A DNA stretch of 19,105 nucleotides from Actinomycetales bacterium (GTDB lineage: Bacteria; Actinomycetota; Actinomycetes; Actinomycetales; BWSM-131), in NCBI GenBank assembly GCA_030149025.1, contig JASBSH010000385.1:1-19105 (forward strand), given 5' to 3'. The notes under the pieces are model-generated. The model made no database searches, was not told the origin of the DNA, and saw only the letters and a program-made list of their open reading frames with translations. Shown here one piece after another: positions 1-5,900 of the stretch (its first letter is position 1; each line of letters starts with the position of its first letter). A program made the translations under genes and the position numbers.

Positions 1-46
1 GCTGGTGCTCGACGTCCGGCCCGCCCTCGCCGGCGGCTCGCGCTGA
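1..46 (+). CDS. 3' end of an unidentified gene (partial)
   Basis: An open frame enters from the left edge and ends at the TGA at 44-46, giving the last 14 residues LVLDVRPALAGGSR. The DUF3099 gene starts two bases after this stop, so the two are probably co-transcribed. The fragment is too short to assign a family. It is called a gene end only because of the close spacing to a convincing downstream gene on the same strand. Confidence 0.4.
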   Translation, partial: LVLDVRPALAGGSR

Positions 47-47
47 T

Positions 48-452
48 GTGCGCGACCCCGGCGAGGACTACCCGGAAGTGGTGACACGGCTCCACCTGCC
101 CCGCACGGCGCTGCGGCGCGGCGAAGGCCGTCAACCGGAGCAGCCGGTGTACCGGGTCACCGACGCCCGCAGACCCCACAGCGACGACCAGCACTCGCGG
201 GTCGTGAAGTACCTGGTCTCCATGTCCGTCCGCATGGTGTGCCTCGGTGCCGCTCTGTTCACGCCGGCTCCGTGGTTGTGGCTGTTCGTCGCGGGCGCTG
301 TCGTCCTGCCGTACGTGGCCGTCGTCATGGCGAACGCCGGTGTGGAGCAACGGCCTGAGCCTTTCCAGGGCTACGAGGGGGATGAACCGCGCGAAATCGA
401 CGGCCGACCCTCGAACACCCTGGGAAACGGTGGCCCGAGTGGCCGACCTTGA
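48..452 (+). CDS. DUF3099 family membrane protein
   Basis: 134 residues from a GTG start. The N-terminal half is hydrophilic and includes YRVTDARRPHS, followed by two predicted membrane helices at about residues 60-77 and 79-97, then a polar Gly/Pro-rich tail. The two-helix hairpin ending in a VVMANAG-type segment is what I recall of DUF3099, a small actinobacterial membrane family with no known function. The start is uncertain: a GTG near 80 would still keep the conserved core. The gene follows the preceding stop by one base and ends just before the promoter region of the 6C RNA, so it may close a small operon. Confidence 0.75.
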   Translation: MRDPGEDYPEVVTRLHLPRTALRRGEGRQPEQPVYRVTDARRPHSDDQHSRVVKYLVSMSVRMVCLGAALFTPAPWLWLFVAGAVVLPYVAVVMANAGVEQRPEPFQGYEGDEPREIDGRPSNTLGNGGPSGRP

Positions 453-462
453 CATCGTTCCG

Positions 463-471
463 TGCCATACT
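463..471 (+). promoter_or_regulatory. Candidate extended -10 promoter for the 6C RNA
   Basis: TGC followed by CATACT (466-471) resembles an extended -10 element and would place the transcription start near 478, just before the first 6C hairpin. A perfect TTGACA lies at 449-454, but it is only 11 bases from CATACT, so it is not a standard -35 partner. The placement is inferred from spacing. Confidence 0.4.
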
Positions 472-477
472 GGGGCC

Positions 478-556
478 CGCACGTTCCGCCTCCCCCGTCG
501 GGACGTGTAGGACGCCGGGTGGCCTCCCCCCGTTGCCACCCGGCGTCCCCTTTTCC
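478..556 (+). ncRNA. 6C-type small RNA
   Basis: There are two consecutive stem-loops with C-rich loops. Hairpin 1 (480-507) has an 8-bp stem and a loop containing CCTCCCCCGT. Hairpin 2 (510-548) has a perfect 14-bp stem, GGACGCCGGGTGGC pairing with its complement, and a loop containing CCTCCCCCCGTT. A CCCCTTTTCCC tail follows, so hairpin 2 doubles as an intrinsic terminator. This arrangement defines the actinobacterial 6C RNA family (the M. tuberculosis member is B11), whose C-rich loops are reported to pair with G-rich mRNA segments. The second loop has six consecutive C and the first has five. The ends are inferred from structure. Confidence 0.78.
510..555 (+). terminator. Intrinsic terminator (second 6C hairpin)
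   Basis: A perfect 14-bp GC-rich inverted repeat (510-523 with 535-548) and an 11-base loop are followed by CCTTTTCCC. This is the strongest factor-independent terminator in the window. It ends the 6C RNA and would also stop read-through from the DUF3099 gene. Confidence 0.85.
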
Positions 557-600
557 CTTCTCCCGGTGCCTGCGGGTAGCTCCTGTTGCGTAGCCACCAC

Positions 601-619
601 CCGGACCCCCGTTGTCCGG
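601..619 (+). other. Short hairpin with a C-rich loop upstream of the 648 gene
   Basis: CCGGAC (601-606) pairs with GTCCGG (614-619) around the loop CCCCGTT. The loop resembles those of the 6C hairpins 50 bases upstream, but the stem is only 6 bp and no U-tract follows. It sits 29 bases before the next start codon. The rest of the 453-647 gap holds the 6C RNA and nothing else that I recognise. Confidence 0.35.
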
Positions 620-647
620 ACGGTGACGGGCGGGTGACACTGGATCC

Positions 648-932
648 ATGAGCAGCGCAGGGGCAGGGCGCGTCGAGCAGGATGTCGATCATGACTACGT
701 GCAACTGCATGAACCACCGTCGAACCTGATCTGCAGCGCCCGCGGCTGCGGCGCCGCGGCGCAGTGGGCGCTGCGGTGGAACAACCCCCGACTTCATACG
801 CCGGAACGCCGCAAGACCTGGCTCGCCTGCGACGAGCACCGGTCGAGCCTGAGCGAGCACCTGAGCGTGCGCGGCTTTCTGCGCGAGACCGAACCGGTCA
901 GCGCTCTCGCGACCGACCGGGCCGGTGCCTGA
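648..932 (+). CDS. Small conserved actinobacterial Cys/His protein
   Basis: 94 residues from ATG. The core holds a CSARGC pair (residues 29 and 34), WALRWNNPRLHTPERRKTW, then CDEH, and a SLSEHLSVRGFLR helix. The spaced Cys pair plus CxxH is compatible with one metal site, probably zinc; this is inferred. I recognise it as a small conserved actinobacterial family that databases sometimes label acetone carboxylase. That label is not credible, because real acetone carboxylase subunits are large and unrelated. No strong Shine-Dalgarno is visible. It is followed after 43 bases by SURF1. The function is unknown. Confidence 0.72.
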   Translation: MSSAGAGRVEQDVDHDYVQLHEPPSNLICSARGCGAAAQWALRWNNPRLHTPERRKTWLACDEHRSSLSEHLSVRGFLRETEPVSALATDRAGA

Positions 933-963
933 CACCGCTGCGGGCTGAGGAACCGGGCCGCGT

Positions 964-969
964 TACGGT
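964..969 (+). promoter_or_regulatory. Candidate -10 (TACGGT) for leaderless surf1 transcription
   Basis: TACGGT fits the TANNNT actinobacterial -10 and ends six bases before the GTG at 976, the spacing expected if transcription begins at the start codon. No Shine-Dalgarno precedes this GTG, which supports leaderless translation. No clear -35 is visible. Confidence 0.35.
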
Positions 970-975
970 CATCCG

Positions 976-1887
976 GTGTACCGGTTCCTGCTGTCGTGGC
1001 GCTGGCTGGGGGCCTTCCTGCTCACCGTCGTGATCGCGGCGGGCTTCGTCCTTCTCGCGAACTGGCAGTGGCAACGCCGTGAGGCGCGCGTCGCCGCGAA
1101 CGCCGTGGTGACCAACAACTACGACCGTGAACCGGTCACCCTGGCCGAGGTGCTGGACGGCGGCGGGCGCCTGCCCCCGTCCAAGGAGTGGACGCCCGTC
1201 GAGCTGACCGGCTCCTACCTCGGGCAGGACGCGCTGCTCCTTCGCAACCGGCCCCTGAACGGGCAGCCGGGCTACCACTCCCTCGTGCCCTTCGCCACCG
1301 ACGACGGCCGCGTCGTCCTCGTCGACCGCGGGTGGCTACCCGCAGGCCAGACCGGCCGCGGCCCCGACGCCGTACCGGCGCCTCCGCCGGGGAAGGTGCG
1401 TGTCGTCGTCCGGCTCCGTCCTGCCGAACCGGGCGACAGTCGCGACGATGCAGCCGGTCAGCCCCTTCGGCAGGTGCAGCGCGTCTCCCCTGCCACCGCA
1501 CCCCTGCCGGACGTCGAGCGAACGCAGCTCCTGACCGACGCCTACGGCGTCCTGGCGCAGGAGGACCCGGCACCCCCCGAGGCTCCGCAGAAGCTGCCGA
1601 AGCCGGAGTTGGACGAGGGTCCCCATCTGTCGTACGCCCTGCAGTGGTTCGTGTTCGGGGTCGGCGCCTTCGTCGGTCTCTGGGTGCTGGTCCGCAGGGC
1701 CGCGGAGGACGACTCCTTCGCCGAGACGGGAAGGACGGCGGCCCCGCGACGCCCGACGCGCGCACGCCGCCCCACCGCCGAGGAGGAGGAGGACGCGCTG
1801 ATCGAGGCCCAGCTCGGGCAGACTGTGGCGCGATCCGATGACATGTCCAGGGACAGGGAGGGAACGGATGGACCTCGGACTGGCTGA
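976..1887 (+). CDS. SURF1 family cytochrome oxidase assembly protein
   Basis: 303 residues from GTG. An N-terminal membrane helix (about 8-29) ends in the typical WQWQRREA run. The periplasmic domain carries NRPLNGQPGYHSLVPF (91-106) and VLVDRGWLP, both SURF1 hallmarks. A second helix (about 218-240) begins at HLSYALQWF. SURF1 proteins assist assembly of haem-copper cytochrome c oxidase, mainly at the haem a site. The roughly 60-residue charged C-terminal tail, including an EEEED run, is an extension typical of actinobacterial members. The end overlaps the next gene by 20 bases, implying co-transcription. Confidence 0.9.
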   Translation: MYRFLLSWRWLGAFLLTVVIAAGFVLLANWQWQRREARVAANAVVTNNYDREPVTLAEVLDGGGRLPPSKEWTPVELTGSYLGQDALLLRNRPLNGQPGYHSLVPFATDDGRVVLVDRGWLPAGQTGRGPDAVPAPPPGKVRVVVRLRPAEPGDSRDDAAGQPLRQVQRVSPATAPLPDVERTQLLTDAYGVLAQEDPAPPEAPQKLPKPELDEGPHLSYALQWFVFGVGAFVGLWVLVRRAAEDDSFAETGRTAAPRRPTRARRPTAEEEEDALIEAQLGQTVARSDDMSRDREGTDGPRTG

Positions 1888-2638
1888 CCGCGTCTACATC
1901 GTCACCGGGGGGTCACGCGGGCTGGGCTTCGCCGGCGCTCAGGCGCTCGTGGACGACGGGGCCCGGGTCGTCGTCGCGAGCCGTCGGCAGGAGGCGGTCG
2001 AGGCCGCCTGCGAGAAGCTGGGCGGTCAGGAGCAGGCGTTGCCGGTCCCCGCGGACCTCGCCGACCCGGACGCCGCGCAGCGGCTGGTGTCGGCCGCGAC
2101 CGATCGCTTCGGCCGGCTGGACGGCGCGCTCCTCAGCGTCGGGGGCCCACCTCCGGGGGACGTCATGCAGGTCACGGACGAGCAGTGGCGGTCGGCGTTC
2201 GACTCCGTCTTCCTCGGCCCGGTGCGGCTCGCGCGGGCCGTCGCGGAGCACTGCGTGGACGCCGGTACCGACGGTTCGGTGGTCTTCGTGCTGTCCAGCT
2301 CCGTGAAGGAGCCCGTCAAGGGGCTCGGCATCTCCAACGGCCTGCGCCCCGGCCTGGCCATGGCCGCGAAGTCGCTGTCCGACGAACTCGGCCCGAAGGG
2401 CATCCGGTTCAACGCCGTGCTGCCGGGGCGGCTCGCCACCGACCGGATCAAGGAGCTCGACGAGGCGAGCGGTGACGCGGAGGCGAACCGGGCGCGGCTG
2501 GAGGCGGCCATCCCCCTTCGCCGGTACGGCAAGCCCGAGGAACTGGGCCGGGTCGCCGCGTTCCTGCTGTCACCGGCGGCCAGCTACGTCACCGGCGTCG
2601 TCGTGCCCGTCGACGGTGGCGCGCTACACGGCCTCTGA
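1868..2638 (+). CDS. Atypical short-chain dehydrogenase/reductase homologue
   Basis: 256 residues. I chose the ATG at 1868 because GGGAGGGAA precedes it and the Rossmann start (MDLGLADRVYIVTGG) then falls at the N-terminus. An in-frame ATG at 1838 would only add linker. The cofactor loop TGGSRGLG (13-20) is intact, and the C-terminal VVPVDGGALHG is typical of FabG-like SDRs. The usual YxxxK pair is absent: after SSSVKEPVKG the chain reads ISNGLRPG where Tyr and Lys are expected. This resembles the BKR_like_SDR_like subgroup known to lack a perfect catalytic tetrad. The substrate is unknown, and calling it a 3-oxoacyl-ACP reductase would be over-reading. It is convergent with the ABC exporter. 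Confidence 0.85.
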   Translation: MDLGLADRVYIVTGGSRGLGFAGAQALVDDGARVVVASRRQEAVEAACEKLGGQEQALPVPADLADPDAAQRLVSAATDRFGRLDGALLSVGGPPPGDVMQVTDEQWRSAFDSVFLGPVRLARAVAEHCVDAGTDGSVVFVLSSSVKEPVKGLGISNGLRPGLAMAAKSLSDELGPKGIRFNAVLPGRLATDRIKELDEASGDAEANRARLEAAIPLRRYGKPEELGRVAAFLLSPAASYVTGVVVPVDGGALHGL

Positions 2639-2659
2639 CCCACGACTCCCACAACCCTC

Positions 2660-2679
2660 GTGATCTTGCACTTCTGCAG
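2660..2679 (+). repeat. Divergent copy of the bioM-bioN intergenic repeat
   Basis: GTGATCTTGCACTTCTGCAG matches 16 of 20 positions of the first 20 bases of the repeat found three times at 12148-12236. It lies between convergent genes, 22 bases after the SDR stop. Confidence 0.45.
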
Positions 2680-2681
2680 AT

Positions 2682-2718
2682 GCCGATCGGGCTGTCAGCC
2701 CACGAGCTCCTGATCGGC
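2682..2718. terminator. Possible bidirectional terminator between convergent genes
   Basis: GCCGATC (2682-2688) pairs with GATCGGC (2712-2718), enclosing a second hairpin GGGCT-GTC-AGCCC (2689-2701) that spans the stop codon of the exporter gene. Neither strand has a good U-tract, so terminator function is only a possibility. Confidence 0.3.
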
Positions 2719-4575
2719 GAACTGGGTCGTGTACAGCTCGGCGTACAGCCCGCCGGCCGCGAGCAGCTCGGCGTGCCGGCCGCGCTCCACCACCCGCCCC
2801 CGGTCGAGGACGACGATCATGTCGGCGCTGCGGACCGTGGACAGTCGGTGGGCGATGACCAGGGACGTGCGGCCCTCGAGCGCCGTGTCGAGCGCCCGCT
2901 GGACTGCCAGCTCGGACTCCGAGTCCAGGTGCGCGGTCGCCTCGTCGAGAACCACGACGCCGGGAGCCTTGAGGAGCAACCGGGCGAGCGCCAGGCGCTG
3001 CTTCTCGCCGCCTGACAACCGGTGACCACGGTCGCCGACCACGGTGTCGAGCCCCTCGGGCAGGGACGACACCAGGTCCCAGACCTGCGCGGCACGAAGC
3101 GCTTCCTCGAGGTCCGCCTCCGTCGCCTCGGGGCGTGCGTAAAGCAGGTTGGCACGGACCGTGTCGTGGAACAGGTGCGCCTCCTGGGTGACCACTCCCA
3201 CCCGTGAGTGCAGGGACTCCAGGCGGGCGTCGCGCAGGTCCACCCCGCCGACGCGGACGACGCCGGACGTCGGGTCGTACAGCCGCGCGACCAGCGAGGT
3301 GACCGTGGTCTTGCCCGCACCGCTGGGACCGACCAGGGCCACCAGCTGCCCGGGCTCGACGCGGACGTCGATGTCTGTCAGGACCTGGTCGCCGGCCCGG
3401 CGGTCGGCGTGAGCGACCTGCTCGAGCGAGGCCAGGGACACCTCATCGGCGCCGGGGTAGCGGAACGAGACGCCCTTCAGCTCCACCGACAGCGGCCCCG
3501 CAGGCAGGTCGACGGGGTCGTCCGCCTCGGCGACCAGCGGCGGTAGGTCGAGCACCTCGAAGACCCGCTCGAAGCTGACGAGCGCGGTCATCACGTCCAC
3601 ACGGACGTTCGCCAGCCCGGTGATCGGGCCGTAGAGCCGGCCGAGCAGCGCGGCGAGTGCGAGCAGGGTGCCCACCGTGAGGGTCCCGCCGATGGCGAGC
3701 AGTCCCCCGATGCCGTACACGAGCGCGGTAGCCAGCGCCGCAACGGTGGTCAGCGCGGTGAAGAAGATGCGGTTGCTCATCGCGATCTTCACGCCGATGT
3801 CCCGGACCTGGGCGGCGCGCGCGGCGAACTGCCCGTCCTCTTCGCGGGGACGGCCGAAGAGCTTCACGAGGAGCGCACCGGCGACGTTGAAGCGCTCGGT
3901 CATCCGGTTGCCCAGGTCGGCATTCAGCTGCATCGACTGACGGGTCAGCCCCTGCAACCGGCGGCCGACCCGTCGCGCGGGCAGCCAGAACACCGGGAGC
4001 AGGACGAGCGCCGCCACCGTGATCGGCCATGAGAGGTAGAGCATCGCCACGCCGACGCCGAGGAGGGTCACGACGTTGGAGACGACCGACGACAGCGTGC
4101 TCGTGAACGCCTGCTGGGCACCGATCACGTCGTTGTTCAGGCGCGAGACGAGCGCACCGGTCTGCGCACGGGTGAAGAAGGCGATCGGCTGGCGCTGGAC
4201 GTGTGAGAAGACCTTGGTCCGCAGGTCGTAGATCAGGCCCTCACCGATCCGGGACGACAACCAGCGCTGGACCAGGGTGATGCCGGCGTCGACGATCGCG
4301 AGCGCCGCGACGATCAACGACACGGTGATCACCACACCGCGGTCCCCTGGGATCACTCCCTGGTCGATGATCCGCTTCAGCAGCAAGGGGGTGACGACCA
4401 CGAGGGCCGAGCTGGCCACCACCAGGACGAGGAACATGAGGATCTGGAGCCGGTAGGGACGCGCGAACGCGAGCACGCGCCGTCCGGTACCGGTCGCGAG
4501 CCGGTGGTGGACGACGTTCGGGTCCTGCCGCGACGACCGTAACGCCGCACCGGCGATGCTGCCGTGCCCGTTCAC
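2695..4575 (-). CDS. ABC exporter, fused membrane and ATPase domains
   Basis: 626 residues if started at the GTG at 4575. The same frame stays open to a TTG at 4683, but a leader ORF with a good Shine-Dalgarno ends in a GTGA overlap exactly at this GTG. The N-terminal half is an ABCB-type membrane domain with about six helices. The C-terminal ATPase has Walker A GPSGAGKTT (about 416-424), the signature LSGGEKQR (from 520), Walker B VVVLDE (540-545) and an H-loop His near 576. A Ser/Leu/Ala-rich insert lies between FRYPGADE and the Walker A region, as in many actinobacterial half-transporters. The half-transporter probably dimerises to export a lipid, drug or peptide; the substrate cannot be told. 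Confidence 0.88.
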   Translation of the reverse strand: MNGHGSIAGAALRSSRQDPNVVHHRLATGTGRRVLAFARPYRLQILMFLVLVVASSALVVVTPLLLKRIIDQGVIPGDRGVVITVSLIVAALAIVDAGITLVQRWLSSRIGEGLIYDLRTKVFSHVQRQPIAFFTRAQTGALVSRLNNDVIGAQQAFTSTLSSVVSNVVTLLGVGVAMLYLSWPITVAALVLLPVFWLPARRVGRRLQGLTRQSMQLNADLGNRMTERFNVAGALLVKLFGRPREEDGQFAARAAQVRDIGVKIAMSNRIFFTALTTVAALATALVYGIGGLLAIGGTLTVGTLLALAALLGRLYGPITGLANVRVDVMTALVSFERVFEVLDLPPLVAEADDPVDLPAGPLSVELKGVSFRYPGADEVSLASLEQVAHADRRAGDQVLTDIDVRVEPGQLVALVGPSGAGKTTVTSLVARLYDPTSGVVRVGGVDLRDARLESLHSRVGVVTQEAHLFHDTVRANLLYARPEATEADLEEALRAAQVWDLVSSLPEGLDTVVGDRGHRLSGGEKQRLALARLLLKAPGVVVLDEATAHLDSESELAVQRALDTALEGRTSLVIAHRLSTVRSADMIVVLDRGRVVERGRHAELLAAGGLYAELYTTQFADQELVG

Positions 4576-4637
4576 CCGGCGCCGTCCGTTCGGCTCTCCG
4601 CGAGGGCCGTCCGACCCGACACGCCCATGCAGCCCAC
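4572..4637 (-). CDS. Possible 21-residue leader ORF before the ABC exporter
   Basis: On the minus strand GGAGAAGGAGGG is followed after four bases by GTG (4637), opening a frame VGCMGVSGRTALAESRTDGAG that stops at TGA 4574-4572. That TGA overlaps the proposed exporter GTG as GTGA. The strong ribosome site fits this mini-ORF and not any ATG, GTG or TTG in the exporter frame. It could be a translationally coupled leader. Alternatively the exporter may use a CTG in its own frame shortly after the same ribosome site. Nothing in the peptide suggests an attenuator. Confidence 0.4.
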   Translation of the reverse strand: MGCMGVSGRTALAESRTDGAG

Positions 4638-4679
4638 GTGCCCTCCTTCTCCCCCGGGAGGATCCCGGGCTCAGGCGGG

Positions 4680-5564
4680 TCAACGCGATGAGGCCGGTGC
4701 TTCTTCCTCGCGAACGCGGCGGGCGAGCTCCCGCAGCCGACGGGCCTGGTGCGCACGCTCCGCTGCACGCTGTTCTTCACCACGTCGTCCGACCGCTCCC
4801 CGAAGCAGCGACTTCACCGCGGCCACTGCGTCGGGGGACGGTCCCAGAAGCCCGGCGACGAGCTCGTCGACGGCGGCCGGTAGCCGCTCGACCGGTACGG
4901 CGCGGTTGGCCAGGCCGCGGGCGACCGCCTCCGTCGCGTCGACCGTGCGGCCGGTCGCGCACAGCTCCAGTGCCACCGCGGACCCGACCGCGTCGACCAG
5001 CGGGCCGGTACCCGCCAGATCCGGTACGAGGCCGAGCGTGACCTCGCGCATGGCGAACTGGACGTCGTCGGCGACCACCCGCACGTCGCAGGCCAGGGCC
5101 AGCTGGAAGCCGGCACCGACGGCGTGCCCCTGCACCGCCGCGATCGTGACGGCGTCCACCTCCCGCCACCACGTGAACGCCCGCTGGAACCCCGCGATGG
5201 TGCGGTCCAGCTCCTGGTCGGGCAGTGCGGCGAGCTGTGGCAGACCCGGCTCCCCGAGGACCGTCCCGGTGAGCATGCCGAGGTCGAGCCCGGCCGAGAA
5301 GGACGGACCGTTGCCCGAGAGGACGACCACGGTGGGCCGGTGCGTCACCACCGCCTCTCCTACGTCGGCCAGTGCCCTCCACATGGTGGGCGTCTGGGCG
5401 TTACGTCGGTCGGGGCGGTCGAGCACCACGTCCCACCGGCGTTGGCTCAGGCGCAGGTCGATCCCCGCTGCCCGGCACGTGTCGAGCAGATTGCCGAGAC
5501 CCGAAGCGTCGCTTCCCGACTCCGGCCGCTGCGTCGGCCGGTCGCTGTGCGACCGCTGTGTCAC
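4680..5564 (-). CDS. Enoyl-CoA hydratase/isomerase family protein (EchA12-like)
   Basis: 294 residues from GTG, a crotonase fold. Oxyanion-hole segments are SAGLDLG (about 90-96) and GHAVGAGFQLALACD (146-160). Of the two Glu residues used by classical hydratases, the second is kept (E174 in MREVTLGLVPD), but the first is Gln154 in GAGFQLA. The same GAGFQLAL pattern is what I recall in M. tuberculosis EchA12, so this is probably a subfamily trait, and straightforward hydratase activity is doubtful. The start GTG overlaps the HTH gene's TGA (GTGA), implying coupling. The order ABC-F, HTH, crotonase is conserved in mycobacteria as I recall it. The C-terminus is an Arg/Glu-rich helix. Confidence 0.85.
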   Translation of the reverse strand: MTQRSHSDRPTQRPESGSDASGLGNLLDTCRAAGIDLRLSQRRWDVVLDRPDRRNAQTPTMWRALADVGEAVVTHRPTVVVLSGNGPSFSAGLDLGMLTGTVLGEPGLPQLAALPDQELDRTIAGFQRAFTWWREVDAVTIAAVQGHAVGAGFQLALACDVRVVADDVQFAMREVTLGLVPDLAGTGPLVDAVGSAVALELCATGRTVDATEAVARGLANRAVPVERLPAAVDELVAGLLGPSPDAVAAVKSLLRGAVGRRGEEQRAAERAHQARRLRELARRVREEEAPASSR

Positions 5565-5797
5565 CGTGATTTCGCGCTCTTGGCCGCCGTGGTGCTCTTC
5601 CGCCGCGTGGCGCCTCCCCTGCCGCGCAGGTTGGCGCCCGCATCGGTCAGCAGACGGTGCACGAAACCGTACGAGCGGCCCGTCGACTCGGCCAGCTCCC
5701 TGATGCTGGCCCCCTTCTCGTAACGGCGCACGAGGTCGCTCGCGAGGTCCTCGCGAGCCTCACCGACGATGCGTTGACCCTTGGGCAGGCCTGGCAT
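5561..5797 (-). CDS. Small helix-turn-helix protein
   Basis: 78 residues from ATG, with the strong ribosome site GAGGAGGG placed correctly upstream. A helix-turn-helix covers about 30-52 (ASIRELAESTGRSYGFVHRL), followed by NLRGRGGATRR and a Lys/Ala/Ser-rich tail suited to nonspecific DNA contact. It matches the small actinobacterial HTH family of the type found beside ABC-F genes (M. tuberculosis Rv1473A). It probably binds DNA; the targets are unknown. The stop overlaps the crotonase GTG. An 11-bp direct repeat 44 bases upstream could be an autoregulatory site. Confidence 0.85.
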   Translation of the reverse strand: MPGLPKGQRIVGEAREDLASDLVRRYEKGASIRELAESTGRSYGFVHRLLTDAGANLRGRGGATRRKSTTAAKSAKSR

Positions 5798-5840
5798 GGG
5801 TTCCCTCCTCGATGGGCAATGGCAAGCTGGCGACTGGCTG

Positions 5841-5862
5841 GTTGATCGACAGTTCATCGACA
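5841..5862 (-). promoter_or_regulatory. Direct repeat, candidate operator upstream of the HTH gene
   Basis: On the minus strand TGTCGATGAAC is followed at once by TGTCGATCAAC, two 11-base units with one mismatch. TAACGT (5867-5862), a plausible -10, lies just upstream and shares one base with it. One-turn spacing of the units suits a small HTH protein binding one DNA face. No good -35 is visible. The other bases between 5798 and 5900 hold only the HTH ribosome site. Confidence 0.35.
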
Positions 5863-5900
5863 CGTTACGCCGGGACCGATCACTCTGCCCGACGACATGA

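Noticed and set aside
449..471. TTGACA with CATACT as a classical sigma-70 promoter
   Set aside because: The spacing is 11 bases instead of about 17. Only the extended -10 is retained as a candidate.
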